Below the pieces are notes generated by a model, which worked only from the letters and a program-made list of their open reading frames with translations, made no database searches and was not told the origin of the DNA. The translations under genes and the position numbers were made by a program. This document shows, piece after piece, positions 1 through 6,890 of a DNA stretch of 17,383 nucleotides. Numbering within the stretch: position 1 is the stretch's first letter; every line of letters begins with the position of its first letter. The DNA is from Candidatus Limimorpha equi (lineage in GTDB: Bacteria > Bacteroidota > Bacteroidia > Bacteroidales > F082), in contig JAGHSL010000235.1 of the NCBI GenBank assembly GCA_018065885.1, forward strand, positions 1-17,383, written 5' to 3'.

Positions 1-103
1 TGGCCAGAAGCCAATAGCCAACAGCCAGAAGCAACATTATAAAAACGAATGAGTTTGCTGGAAGGATTAGCTGGCCAGAAGCCAATAGCTAACAGCCAGA
101 AGC
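1..103. repeat. Degenerate heptamer repeat, AGCCANN type, in two blocks
   Basis: Two 32-bp blocks (1-32 and 72-103) match at 31 of 32 positions. Each block is built from 7-bp units of the form AGCCANN (agccaga, agccaat, agccaac/agctaac, agccaga). The 39 bp between the blocks is not repetitive. The blocks lie upstream of the promoter of the secreted-protein gene, and the window edge cuts off whatever precedes them. No coding potential or protein-binding role is evident. Other intergenic regions here carry heptamer arrays with different words. Confidence 0.8.
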
Positions 104-150
104 CCCAATAACATTTTTTCCCATATAACATTATAGTTGTCAGATTTTTG

Positions 151-158
151 TATTTTTG
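151..158 (+). promoter_or_regulatory. Bacteroidota -7 promoter box for the T9SS protein gene
   Basis: TATTTTTG fits the Bacteroidota consensus TAnnTTTG and lies 25 bp before the ATG at 184. No convincing TTG element was found at the expected distance upstream. Confidence 0.6.
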
Positions 159-183
159 CCTCCAATTATAAATCGTTTATAGT

Positions 184-1332
184 ATGAAAAAGTCATTACT
201 TATCATTGCTGCGTTGATTGTCAGCAGCTTCGCATCGGCACAGCAGGTGCTGAAACTTGAAAATCCGGAACAGACCAATAGGGATGGTTGGGTTGGAAAT
301 ACCGATCTTTCCTACATGGCCATGATGGAAAACACGATTATGGTCATGGCGCCGCGCCAAATTGATCCTGATATTAACGGAAAAATCACGAGCCTGAAAT
401 TCTATCGTCAGGTATACAACGAATACAATACCGCATCATTTACGGTGAAGATTTACGAAGGCATTGATTTGAAATGGTATGATGAAAACATGAATTATTA
501 CTATTTCAATTCTTGCGGCAATGAGGTTTATTCACAGGACTATACGGCATCGAGCGAAGGCTGGCAGACCGTCGAACTCGACACGCCTTACAACATTCCG
601 GATGGCGAATTCTGGATTGGCGTAAAGATGAACGGCGAAGGTATGGCTGTCTTTGGCGACCAGGCAGGTGCCGTTTTGGGTCAGTATTACTACAGCGACC
701 AGTATGAATTCGAGTGGTATTGGAAGCCATCCTATTTCGTGGTGGATTGGGACGAATACCTTTTCTCATTGGGTATGGCCGTTTATGTTGAGCCAGGCGA
801 CCCGGTAAGCTGCAATCCTGTCCAGAATCTGGAAGGTTCCTCTGCTGCAGATGCTCCGTTTGTCAGCCTTGATTGGGACGCGCCTGAAGCAGGTTCAACA
901 GGTAATCTGCTGGGTTACAATGTCTACAGAGATGGTGTCAAAATCAATGAGGAATTGATTACTATATGCTTTTTTCAAGATACACAAACTGAGGAAGAGA
1001 CGACTTACGCTTATAGTGTCGAAGCTGTTTATGATGATGGTTGTGCTTCGCAATGTGATCCAATTGAAGTCACGACAGATGACTGGGGTGTTTCGGAGAA
1101 TGAAAATCTGAATGTTAAGGTCTTCCCGAACCCAGCCGAAGGCTTTGTGAACGTCGCAGCTGAAGGCTTGCAAAACATCACCTTGATTGACATGATGGGC
1201 CGCATCGTGAAAGAGCAATCCGCTTCACAGTCGGCAACGGTTGTCGATTTGAGCAATCTTCCTATAGGCCTTTATTTCCTCCGCGTGACGACCGATAATG
1301 GTGTCGCCTTGCAGCGGGTGGAAGTGAAGTAA
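184..1332 (+). CDS. Secreted T9SS-sorted protein with fibronectin type III-like domain
   Basis: A 382-residue exported protein of unknown specific function. Residues 1-19 form a signal peptide (MKKS, then a hydrophobic run ending in ASA before QQ). Residues about 25-205 form an aromatic, beta-rich region that resembles a ligand-binding or adhesin module but that I do not recognise. Residues about 213-297 look like a fibronectin type III domain (LDWDAPEAG, LGYNVYRDG, YAYSVEAVY). Residues about 309-382 are a type A T9SS sorting tail: VFPNPAEG, then LIDMMGRIV, LPIGLYFLRV and a basic end. The protein is therefore expected to cross the outer membrane by T9SS, with the tail cleaved for surface attachment or release. 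The start at 184 follows a -7 box at 151 and gives a complete signal peptide. A hairpin follows the stop by 18 bp, suggesting a single-gene transcript. Confidence 0.88.
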   Translation: MKKSLLIIAALIVSSFASAQQVLKLENPEQTNRDGWVGNTDLSYMAMMENTIMVMAPRQIDPDINGKITSLKFYRQVYNEYNTASFTVKIYEGIDLKWYDENMNYYYFNSCGNEVYSQDYTASSEGWQTVELDTPYNIPDGEFWIGVKMNGEGMAVFGDQAGAVLGQYYYSDQYEFEWYWKPSYFVVDWDEYLFSLGMAVYVEPGDPVSCNPVQNLEGSSAADAPFVSLDWDAPEAGSTGNLLGYNVYRDGVKINEELITICFFQDTQTEEETTYAYSVEAVYDDGCASQCDPIEVTTDDWGVSENENLNVKVFPNPAEGFVNVAAEGLQNITLIDMMGRIVKEQSASQSATVVDLSNLPIGLYFLRVTTDNGVALQRVEVK

Positions 1333-1350
1333 GTGATTTTTAAAATTTCA

Positions 1351-1393
1351 ATAGTGAGGAAATCTCTCGAAAATTCCGAGATTTCCTCACTAT
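1351..1393 (+). terminator. Hairpin after the T9SS gene; first copy of a three-copy hairpin element
   Basis: Perfect 16-bp inverted repeat: ATAGTGAGGAAATCTC at 1351-1366 pairs with 1378-1393 across an 11-nt loop, followed by the T-rich run tttattttt. It starts 18 bp after the stop codon, as an intrinsic terminator would, although the stem is AT-rich. The same hairpin with its flanking aaatttc recurs at about 1550-1596 and 3132-3178 around the next gene, so this copy may be a terminator that was also duplicated as part of a repeat element. Between this hairpin and position 1520 I see only AT-rich sequence with no gene. Confidence 0.6.
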
Positions 1394-1522
1394 TTATTTT
1401 TGTAAAATTGGCTTTGATTATTGAAAATCAAATTGTTATGAAATAATTTCGTATTTACATATTGCGAAGTTTATGAAATGTTCGGATTTTTATTGCGATA
1501 AAAATTTGTTGTAAATAATTTG

Positions 1523-1605
1523 TAATCAATAAAATAACTCAATTTTCCAAATTTCGATAGTGAGGAAATCTATCAAAAAAATGCAGATTTCCTCACATTC
1601 CAATT
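1523..1605. repeat. 83-bp direct repeat with internal inverted repeat, upstream copy
   Basis: Matches 3105-3187 with 5 mismatches in 83 bp and no gaps (offset exactly 1582 bp). It contains a 12-bp inverted repeat, GTGAGGAAATCT at 1560-1571 and its complement at 1585-1596, shared with the hairpin at 1351-1393. The inverted repeat ends 20 bp before the -7 box of the ATPase gene at 1644, so it covers the region where a -33 element or an operator would sit. Together with the downstream copy it brackets that gene. Confidence 0.85.
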
Positions 1606-1615
1606 TTAGAATTTG

Positions 1616-1623
1616 TATCTTTG
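1616..1623 (+). promoter_or_regulatory. -7 promoter box for the 1644 ATPase gene
   Basis: TATCTTTG matches TAnnTTTG 20 bp before the ATG at 1644. The upstream -33 position falls in the inverted repeat ending at 1596, so anything bound there could control transcription. Confidence 0.6.
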
Positions 1624-1643
1624 CAGCCTAAAATCAGCGTGTT

Positions 1644-3080
1644 ATGCTAATTGGAAGGGACAAAGAAAAAAACGAGTTGCTCGGCCTGTTGGAATCCGAC
1701 CAGTCGGAATTTGTGGCCGTTTATGGTCGCCGCCGTGTAGGAAAGACTTTTCTTATCAGGGAAACGTTTCAGTATCGTTTTGATTTCCAGCACACAGGCA
1801 TCCTTGATGCGCCGATGGGCGAACAGATTGCGGAATTTTGCAAATCGTTGCAAACCGCCGGTTTGCGGAAGTTTGAAATGCCGAAAAACTGGCACGAGGC
1901 TTTTCATTTGCTTGAGAACTTGCTGTCGAAATCAAAGGCGGCCAAAAAAGTCGTTTTCATTGACGAACTGCCTTGGATGGATACGCCGAATTCAAATTTC
2001 GTCCGAGCCTTGGATCATTTCTGGAATGGCTGGGCAACGGCGCGGAAAGATATAGTGCTGATAGTTTGTGGCAGTGCAACATCGTGGGTAATCAACAAGG
2101 TGATAATGAATTACGGCGGTCTGCATAATCGCCTGACGCGACAGATTTTTCTCCGTCCTTTTACCCTTGGCGAGTGTGAGCAATATGTGGTTACCCGCAA
2201 TTTAGGTTATACGCGCAAACAGATTTTGGAGGCTTACATGGCCATTGGCGGCATCCCTTTTTATTGGAGTTTTTTGAAGAAAGGCAAAAGCCTGGCACAA
2301 AATTTCGACAGGATGTTTTTCTCTGAAAACGGCGAGATGACGCGCGAGTTTGAAGCGCTTTACGCTTCGCTTTTCCGCCATCCCGAACCGCATATTGCAG
2401 TGATTCAAGCCTTGTCAAAGAAAAAGTCGGGGATGCTTCGTGAGGAAATCCTTTTGGAAACCAAATTGAGCGACAATACGGTTTTTATCAAGGCGTTGAA
2501 AGAACTTGAGCAGTGTGGCTTCATCCGCAAGTATTCTTGTTTTGGCAAAAAGACGAAAGATGCTGTGTATCAGTTGATGGACAACTACACTTTGTTCTAT
2601 TTCAAGTTCGTTCAGGAAAACCAAAATGGCGACACTCACTTTTGGACTTCCAATCTGAATGCAACCGTTCATAATGCTTGGGCTGGCTTGGCTTTTGAGC
2701 GGGTCTGCCTACAGCATTTGCCACAAATCAAGTTGGCACTTGGCTTTTCGGCTGTTATCAGCAGTGCCCATTCGTGGATTTACAAACCGAAGGGAAAGGG
2801 TGAAACTGGTGCTCAAATAGACTTGCTGATTGACCGTAAAGACCAGACAATCAATTTGTGCGAGATGAAATATGCTGGCGATGCCTATGTGATTGATGAA
2901 GAGGAAGATCAAAGATTGCGCCATCGTCAGGCGACATTTGTGCGCGAAAGTGGCACGAAAAAGACTGTCCTCACTACGATGATTACGACCTACGGGTTGT
3001 CGAAAGGCGGTTATTCCGATGAAATTCACAGTCAGGTCGTGATGTCCGATTTGTTCAGAAATGCGGATTTTGATGATTGA
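1644..3080 (+). CDS. P-loop ATPase with C-terminal PD-(D/E)XK nuclease-like domain (archaeal-ATPase/DUF234-like)
   Basis: A 478-residue protein of the 'ATP-binding protein' family related to the archaeal ATPase (PF01637) group; biological role unknown. Walker A is GRRRVGKT at residues 28-35 and Walker B is VVFIDELPW at 103-111. A sensor-1-like VCGSATSW follows at 141-148. Residues about 250-310 look like a winged-helix segment (LREEILLETKLSDNTVFIKALKELEQCGFI). The C-terminal region has a PD-(D/E)XK pattern: E352, then QID with D393, then CEMK with E407 and K409. These are the metal and catalytic residues of that nuclease fold, so DNA cleavage or a decayed version of it is possible. The gene has its own -7 box and lies between 83-bp direct repeats. 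It differs in family from the three AAA_14 ATPases in the window (motif GRRRVGKT rather than GARQ.GKT). No other gene appears to share its transcript. Confidence 0.85.
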   Translation: MLIGRDKEKNELLGLLESDQSEFVAVYGRRRVGKTFLIRETFQYRFDFQHTGILDAPMGEQIAEFCKSLQTAGLRKFEMPKNWHEAFHLLENLLSKSKAAKKVVFIDELPWMDTPNSNFVRALDHFWNGWATARKDIVLIVCGSATSWVINKVIMNYGGLHNRLTRQIFLRPFTLGECEQYVVTRNLGYTRKQILEAYMAIGGIPFYWSFLKKGKSLAQNFDRMFFSENGEMTREFEALYASLFRHPEPHIAVIQALSKKKSGMLREEILLETKLSDNTVFIKALKELEQCGFIRKYSCFGKKTKDAVYQLMDNYTLFYFKFVQENQNGDTHFWTSNLNATVHNAWAGLAFERVCLQHLPQIKLALGFSAVISSAHSWIYKPKGKGETGAQIDLLIDRKDQTINLCEMKYAGDAYVIDEEEDQRLRHRQATFVRESGTKKTVLTTMITTYGLSKGGYSDEIHSQVVMSDLFRNADFDD

Positions 3081-3104
3081 TTTTTGTTTTTATTAAATTG
3101 TTTA

Positions 3105-3187
3105 TAATCAATAAAATAACTCAATTTTTCAAATTTCGATAGTGAGGAAATCTGTCAAAAAAACAGAGATTTCCTCACATTCCAATT
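3105..3187. repeat. 83-bp direct repeat with internal inverted repeat, downstream copy
   Basis: Second copy of the 1523-1605 element. The inverted repeat arms are at 3142-3153 and 3167-3178. It fills most of the 94-bp gap between two convergent ATPase genes and overlaps the last codons and stop codon of the minus-strand one. As a hairpin between convergent genes it may also work as a bidirectional terminator, though it lacks a clear T-run on the plus strand. Confidence 0.85.
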
Positions 3188-4329
3188 ATGATTTCATAGT
3201 TCCAAAGTGCCTTGAGGAAATCGTGGATGTACCAGTGTTCTATTCCGTTGACAGTGCGTGTGAACCTGTCGAAAGAGATGATCAAGAGCCGAGCTTGGGG
3301 GAATTCATCGGAAAAAGCATGCAAGCCTTTCAAATGTCGGGGCTGCACTTCGTCGGACGACTTGATTTCAATGCCAAATTCGGCTTCCCCTATCACGGCA
3401 TCTACTTCTAAGCCTGTGTATGTCCTCCAATACGACAGTTTTTTGCCACAATCGTTGTAACTCAAATAGGCTTTTAGTTCCTGTATGACGAAATGCTCGA
3501 AAGCATGGCCGAATTCCAGCGTCCCGCGTTGCAGATTTTGCCTGTTCAAAAGATGATTTGCAATGCCGACATCGAAATAATAGAACTTTGGTGCCTGCAC
3601 CATGCGCCGACCTTTTGATTTGGTGTATGCAGGTATCATATAACCTATCAATGTGTCAATCAATATGTTGAAATGCTCCTTGACAGTATTGGCGCTTATG
3701 CCACATTCCGATGCGATGTTTGTATAATTGACAATTTCGCCATCCGTCATCGCGGCGATTTCGAGGAATCGGGTGAACGAATCCAAGTTTCTGGTTATGG
3801 CTTCCGAGCGGATTTCCTCTTTCAGATAGACGTCGATGTAGGCTTTCAGTAGTGGACGGGGATTGTTCCTTTTATAGTGCTGCGGGAGCATCCCATTGTT
3901 GACAGCCCGATAGATGTCGAAGTCAGGGATTTCCGCACTGACCAAAGGAAAGAGTGTGACGGGAATTGCCCTTCCGCCAAGTGTGTTGGCTCCGTTTCTT
4001 TTCAGTTTTCTTGCACTTGAACCGCTCAAAATGAACCTAAGCCCTTTCCTGACAATCAGCCAATGTACTTCGTTGAGCAGCTCCGGCACTTGCTGGATTT
4101 CGTCAATGATGACGAGCGTCCCTTCGGGTTTGTTTTGCAATGATTCACGCAGCAATGAAGGATGTTCCTTTAAAGGCCTTAACGTATCAGACTCCAATAA
4201 ATCGTAATAGATGGCTTTTGGAAATAAATCCAATAACAACGTTGTTTTTCCCGTTTGTCTCGCTCCGAAGAAAAAAACACTCTCATTTTCAGTGTCTTGA
4301 AAGTTTAATATCCGCTTATATTCACTCAT
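3175..4329 (-). CDS. AAA_14/DUF4143 ATPase with PD-(D/E)XK-like C-terminus
   Basis: A 384-residue P-loop ATPase of the AAA_14 plus DUF4143 type, with no experimentally settled role known to me. Walker A is GARQTGKTT at residues 22-30 and Walker B is LVIIDEIQQ at 72-80. The motif ILSGSSARKLKR at 100-111 is the usual sensor region of this family. Residues about 190-225 form a helix-turn-helix (YTNIASECGISANTVKEHF), a plausible DNA-reading part. The C-terminal nuclease-like motif has E278, LEVD with D310, and IEIK with E321 and K323. It is shorter than the other two AAA_14 proteins here (445 and 451 residues). The stop codon lies in the downstream 83-bp repeat, so the final residues come from repeat DNA. 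Three identical 32-bp-period repeats lie between its promoter and its ATG. Confidence 0.88.
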   Translation of the reverse strand: MSEYKRILNFQDTENESVFFFGARQTGKTTLLLDLFPKAIYYDLLESDTLRPLKEHPSLLRESLQNKPEGTLVIIDEIQQVPELLNEVHWLIVRKGLRFILSGSSARKLKRNGANTLGGRAIPVTLFPLVSAEIPDFDIYRAVNNGMLPQHYKRNNPRPLLKAYIDVYLKEEIRSEAITRNLDSFTRFLEIAAMTDGEIVNYTNIASECGISANTVKEHFNILIDTLIGYMIPAYTKSKGRRMVQAPKFYYFDVGIANHLLNRQNLQRGTLEFGHAFEHFVIQELKAYLSYNDCGKKLSYWRTYTGLEVDAVIGEAEFGIEIKSSDEVQPRHLKGLHAFSDEFPQARLLIISFDRFTRTVNGIEHWYIHDFLKALWNYEIIIGM

Positions 4330-4343
4330 GTTGTTTCTGTTTT

Positions 4344-4426
4344 TTGCTTTAAAATCCGCAGTAGTATTGCGAATATTGCTTTAAAATCCGCAGTAGTATT
4401 TCGGATTTTGCTTTAAAATCCGCAGT
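4344..4426. repeat. Three-copy tandem array, 32-bp period, before the 4329 ATPase start
   Basis: Copies at 4344-4368, 4376-4400 and 4408-4426. The first two are identical over 25 nt and the third is identical over its 19 nt. On the coding strand the core contains CTACTGCGGATTTTAAAGCA. The 7-nt spacers (4369-4375 and 4401-4407) match at only 4 of 7 positions. The array begins 15 bp upstream of the ATG and lies downstream of the -7 box at 4428-4435, so all copies would be in the untranslated leader. This sequence is not found near the other ATPases. Confidence 0.92.
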
Positions 4427-4427
4427 G

Positions 4428-4435
4428 CAAAAATA
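4428..4435 (-). promoter_or_regulatory. -7 promoter box for the 4329 ATPase gene
   Basis: On the minus strand this reads TATTTTTG, matching TAnnTTTG. It directly abuts the tandem array, so protein bound to the array would block initiation or early elongation. No clear TTG element lies further upstream. Confidence 0.55.
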
Positions 4436-4561
4436 GAAAAAGAAAATGAATGACGGCATTTTTATTGTGTTTTTTCAGTGTTTTTCTTGCTTTGATAAAC
4501 GTGTGGAATGGTGTTCTTTCAAAATTCCAACATTTTTAGAACAATTTTCCAATGCTTTTCG

Positions 4562-4569
4562 TACTTTTG
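4562..4569 (+). promoter_or_regulatory. -7 promoter box for the threonine catabolism operon
   Basis: TACTTTTG matches TAnnTTTG and is followed by a leader of about 30 nt to the ATG at 4604. Of the divergent gap, 4436-4561 shows no other feature I can support. Confidence 0.6.
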
Positions 4570-4603
4570 CATTTTTAGAAATCAACTTTAAAAATATCAT
4601 ACG

Positions 4604-5791
4604 ATGTACACAAACTTTCAAGAGTATCTGAAGAAGGAATTGGCTCAGATTGAAGCTGATGGCCTTTATAAGCATGAACGTATCATTGAAAGCGCTCAGG
4701 GCGCTGAAATCATGGTTGGTGGCAAGGTTTGCCTCAACTTCTGCGCAAACAACTACCTCGGCTTGGCCGATAATCCTGAACTGATTCAGGCTGCCAAGGA
4801 AGGCATGGATGCCCGTGGCTATGGCATGGCTTCTGTCCGTTTCATCTGCGGTTGCCAGGACCTTCACAAGAAACTCGAAGCAAAGATTGCTGAGTTCTTC
4901 GGCACTGAAGACACCATCCTTTATGCTGCTTGCTTCGATGCAAACGGCGGCGTTTTCGAACCATTGCTCGGACCAGACGATGCCATCATCTCTGATGCCT
5001 TGAACCACGCTTCCATCATCGATGGTGTCCGCCTCTGCAAGGCACAGCGTTTCCGCTATGCTAATGCTGATATGGCTGACCTCGAAAAACAGTTGCAGGA
5101 TGCTCAGGGTTGCCGCTTCCGCCTCGTCGTTACCGATGGCGTGTTCTCAATGGACGGCAATGTTTGCCCACTTGACAAGATTTACGAATTGGCTCAGAAA
5201 TACAACGCTATGGTCATGGTCGATGAAAGCCATTCAGCTGGTGTCGTCGGTCGCACAGGCCGTGGTGTTACCGAACACTACAACCTCCGTGGCAAGATTG
5301 AAATCCTGACCGGTACGCTCGGTAAGGCATTCGGTGGCGCTATGGGCGGCTTCACAACTGGCCGTAAGGAAATCATCGACATGCTGCGTCAGCGCTCACG
5401 CCCATACCTGTTCTCCAACTCAATGGCTCCAGGTCTGGTTGCTGCTGGTATCCGTATGTTCGAAATGATGAGCGAAACCAACGAACTGCAAGACCGTCTG
5501 CATGAAAACACTAGCTACTTCATCAGCAAGATGACGGAAGCTGGTTTCGATTGCAAACCTTCACAGTCAGCTATTTGCGCTGTCATGCTCTACGACGCTC
5601 CGCTGTCACAGAAGTTTGCCGCCAAGTTGCAGGAAGAAGGCATCTTCGTCACTGGTTTCTACTATCCAGTCGTTCCAAAGGGACAGGCTCGTATCCGCGT
5701 TCAGGTCAGCGCAGCCCACACCCGCGAACATCTCGACAAGTGCATCGCTGCATTCACAAAGATTGGTAAGGAATTAGGAATTTTGAAATAA
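4604..5791 (+). CDS. kbl: Glycine C-acetyltransferase (2-amino-3-ketobutyrate CoA ligase)
   Basis: A 395-residue PLP enzyme of the alpha-oxoamine synthase family, close to the usual length of Kbl (about 398). It splits 2-amino-3-ketobutyrate with CoA into glycine and acetyl-CoA, the second step of threonine breakdown by the dehydrogenase route. Visible motifs: CANNYLGLA at 48-56; NHASIIDG with H135, which should stack on the PLP ring; VDESHSAG with D207, the pyridine-nitrogen partner; and TGTLGKAFGG with K241 as the Schiff-base lysine. The related BioF (KAPA synthase) shares these motifs, but the extensive match to Kbl and the threonine dehydrogenase-like gene 83 bp downstream favour Kbl. Codon use is smooth and biased, suggesting good expression. 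The start at 4604 is the first ATG after the -7 box. Confidence 0.93.
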   Translation: MYTNFQEYLKKELAQIEADGLYKHERIIESAQGAEIMVGGKVCLNFCANNYLGLADNPELIQAAKEGMDARGYGMASVRFICGCQDLHKKLEAKIAEFFGTEDTILYAACFDANGGVFEPLLGPDDAIISDALNHASIIDGVRLCKAQRFRYANADMADLEKQLQDAQGCRFRLVVTDGVFSMDGNVCPLDKIYELAQKYNAMVMVDESHSAGVVGRTGRGVTEHYNLRGKIEILTGTLGKAFGGAMGGFTTGRKEIIDMLRQRSRPYLFSNSMAPGLVAAGIRMFEMMSETNELQDRLHENTSYFISKMTEAGFDCKPSQSAICAVMLYDAPLSQKFAAKLQEEGIFVTGFYYPVVPKGQARIRVQVSAAHTREHLDKCIAAFTKIGKELGILK

Positions 5792-5799
5792 TGGAGTTG

Positions 5800-5855
5800 C
5801 GAGGTTGCGAGGTATCGGGAATGCGAGAACTCGTGCCCGTAGCCTCGAAACCTCG
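5800..5855. repeat. Imperfect palindromic element in the kbl-tdh gap
   Basis: The arms CGAGGTTGCGAGG (5800-5812) and CCTCGAAACCTCG (5843-5855) pair at 12 of 13 positions, and inside them CGGG (5816-5819) pairs with CCCG (5836-5839). It nearly fills the 83-bp gap between two genes of one operon. There is no T-run, so it is unlikely to stop transcription fully; as RNA it could shield or process the message. Its GC-rich, repeated GCGAGGTT word differs from the AT-rich surroundings and suggests a dispersed REP-like element. Confidence 0.7.
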
Positions 5856-5874
5856 TTGTCTAAAATAGTTTACA

Positions 5875-6825
5875 ATGAAAAAGATTTTGATTGTTGGTTC
5901 CGGCGGACAGATTGGAACCGAATTGGTTAAGAAACTCCGTGGCATTTATGGCAATGAGAATGTTGTTGCCAGCGACCTCCGTCAGTTGACGGGCGAAATC
6001 GTCGAAAACGGCCCATTTGAGAGAATCGACTCAACGCAAATCATGCAGATTGTTGACGTCGTGAAGAAATATAACATCGATACGATTTACAACCTCGCAG
6101 CCATCCTTTCTGCAACGGCAGAAAAGAATCCTATGCTAGGTTGGAACGTCGGCATTGGCAGCTTGGTGAATTGCCTCGAAGTGGCCCGCACCTTCAACTG
6201 CGCTGTGTTCACACCTTCTTCAATTGGCGCTTTCGGTACTTCGACACCTCGCGACAATACGCCTCAGGATACCATCCAGCGTCCAAACACCATTTACGGT
6301 GTGACCAAGGTGACTGGCGAATTGCTGAGCGATTACTATTTCACCCGCTTTGGCGTCGATACCCGTAGCGTCCGTTTCCCAGGCTTGATTTCGAACCTCA
6401 CGCTGCCTGGCGGTGGCACCACCGACTACGCTGTGGAAATTTATTACGCAGCCGTCAAGGGCGAAAAGTTCATCTGCCCAATCAGCAAAGGCACCTATAT
6501 GGATATGATGTATATGCCTGACGCATTGGATGCCATGGTGAACATCATGGAAGCCGATCCTACCAAACTCATTCACCGTAACTCGTTCAATGTTACCAGC
6601 ATGAGCTTCGACCCGGAAATCATCTACAACGCCATCAAGAAGTACTATCCGAACTTCGAAATGGAATACAAGTTTGACCCAATCCGTCAAGCCATCGCCG
6701 ATTCATGGCCGAACAAGATGGACGACAGCTGCGCCCGTAACGAATGGGGCTGGAATCCAAAGTACGACCTCGACAAGATGACCATCGACATGATTGACAC
6801 CCTGAAGGTGAAACTGTTGAAGTAA
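5875..6825 (+). CDS. tdh: L-threonine 3-dehydrogenase, short-chain (epimerase-like) type
   Basis: A 316-residue NAD-dependent enzyme of the extended short-chain dehydrogenase/epimerase family. The Rossmann motif is GSGGQIG at residues 8-14, followed by ASDL at 32-35, where the aspartate should select NAD over NADP. Active-site residues are in TPSSIGAFG (S115/S116) and IYGVTK (Y141 and K145, the YxxxK pair). Threonine dehydrogenases of this UDP-galactose-epimerase-like kind are known from Flavobacterium and relatives, in place of the zinc-dependent Tdh of E. coli. The product, 2-amino-3-ketobutyrate, is the substrate of the Kbl encoded just upstream, which strongly supports this call over a generic sugar epimerase. 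A strong terminator follows, so the two genes form a complete operon. Confidence 0.85.
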   Translation: MKKILIVGSGGQIGTELVKKLRGIYGNENVVASDLRQLTGEIVENGPFERIDSTQIMQIVDVVKKYNIDTIYNLAAILSATAEKNPMLGWNVGIGSLVNCLEVARTFNCAVFTPSSIGAFGTSTPRDNTPQDTIQRPNTIYGVTKVTGELLSDYYFTRFGVDTRSVRFPGLISNLTLPGGGTTDYAVEIYYAAVKGEKFICPISKGTYMDMMYMPDALDAMVNIMEADPTKLIHRNSFNVTSMSFDPEIIYNAIKKYYPNFEMEYKFDPIRQAIADSWPNKMDDSCARNEWGWNPKYDLDKMTIDMIDTLKVKLLK

Positions 6826-6849
6826 TTTACTTCGAAATAACGTTTAATG

Positions 6850-6890
6850 AGCAACCGCAAGTGGATGATTCCTTTGCGGTTGCTTTTGTT
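6850..6890 (+). terminator. Intrinsic terminator of the kbl-tdh operon
   Basis: The 11-bp perfect stem AGCAACCGCAA (6850-6860) pairs with 6874-6884 across a 13-nt loop, followed by tttgtttt. It lies 25 bp after the tdh stop and just before the end of the convergent ATPase gene. Confidence 0.88.

Noticed and set aside
1523..3187. Insertion sequence or composite transposon
   Set aside because: The gene between the repeats is an ATPase with no transposase or integrase motifs, the repeats are direct rather than terminal inverted, and no target-site duplication could be identified.
4475..5008. 177-residue minus-strand frame opposite kbl
   Set aside because: It lies antisense to a strongly recognisable gene, has no promoter or recognisable domain, and is a typical shadow of biased codon use.
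6220..6690. 156-residue minus-strand frame opposite tdh
   Set aside because: It is antisense to a clear enzyme gene and resembles no protein I recognise.
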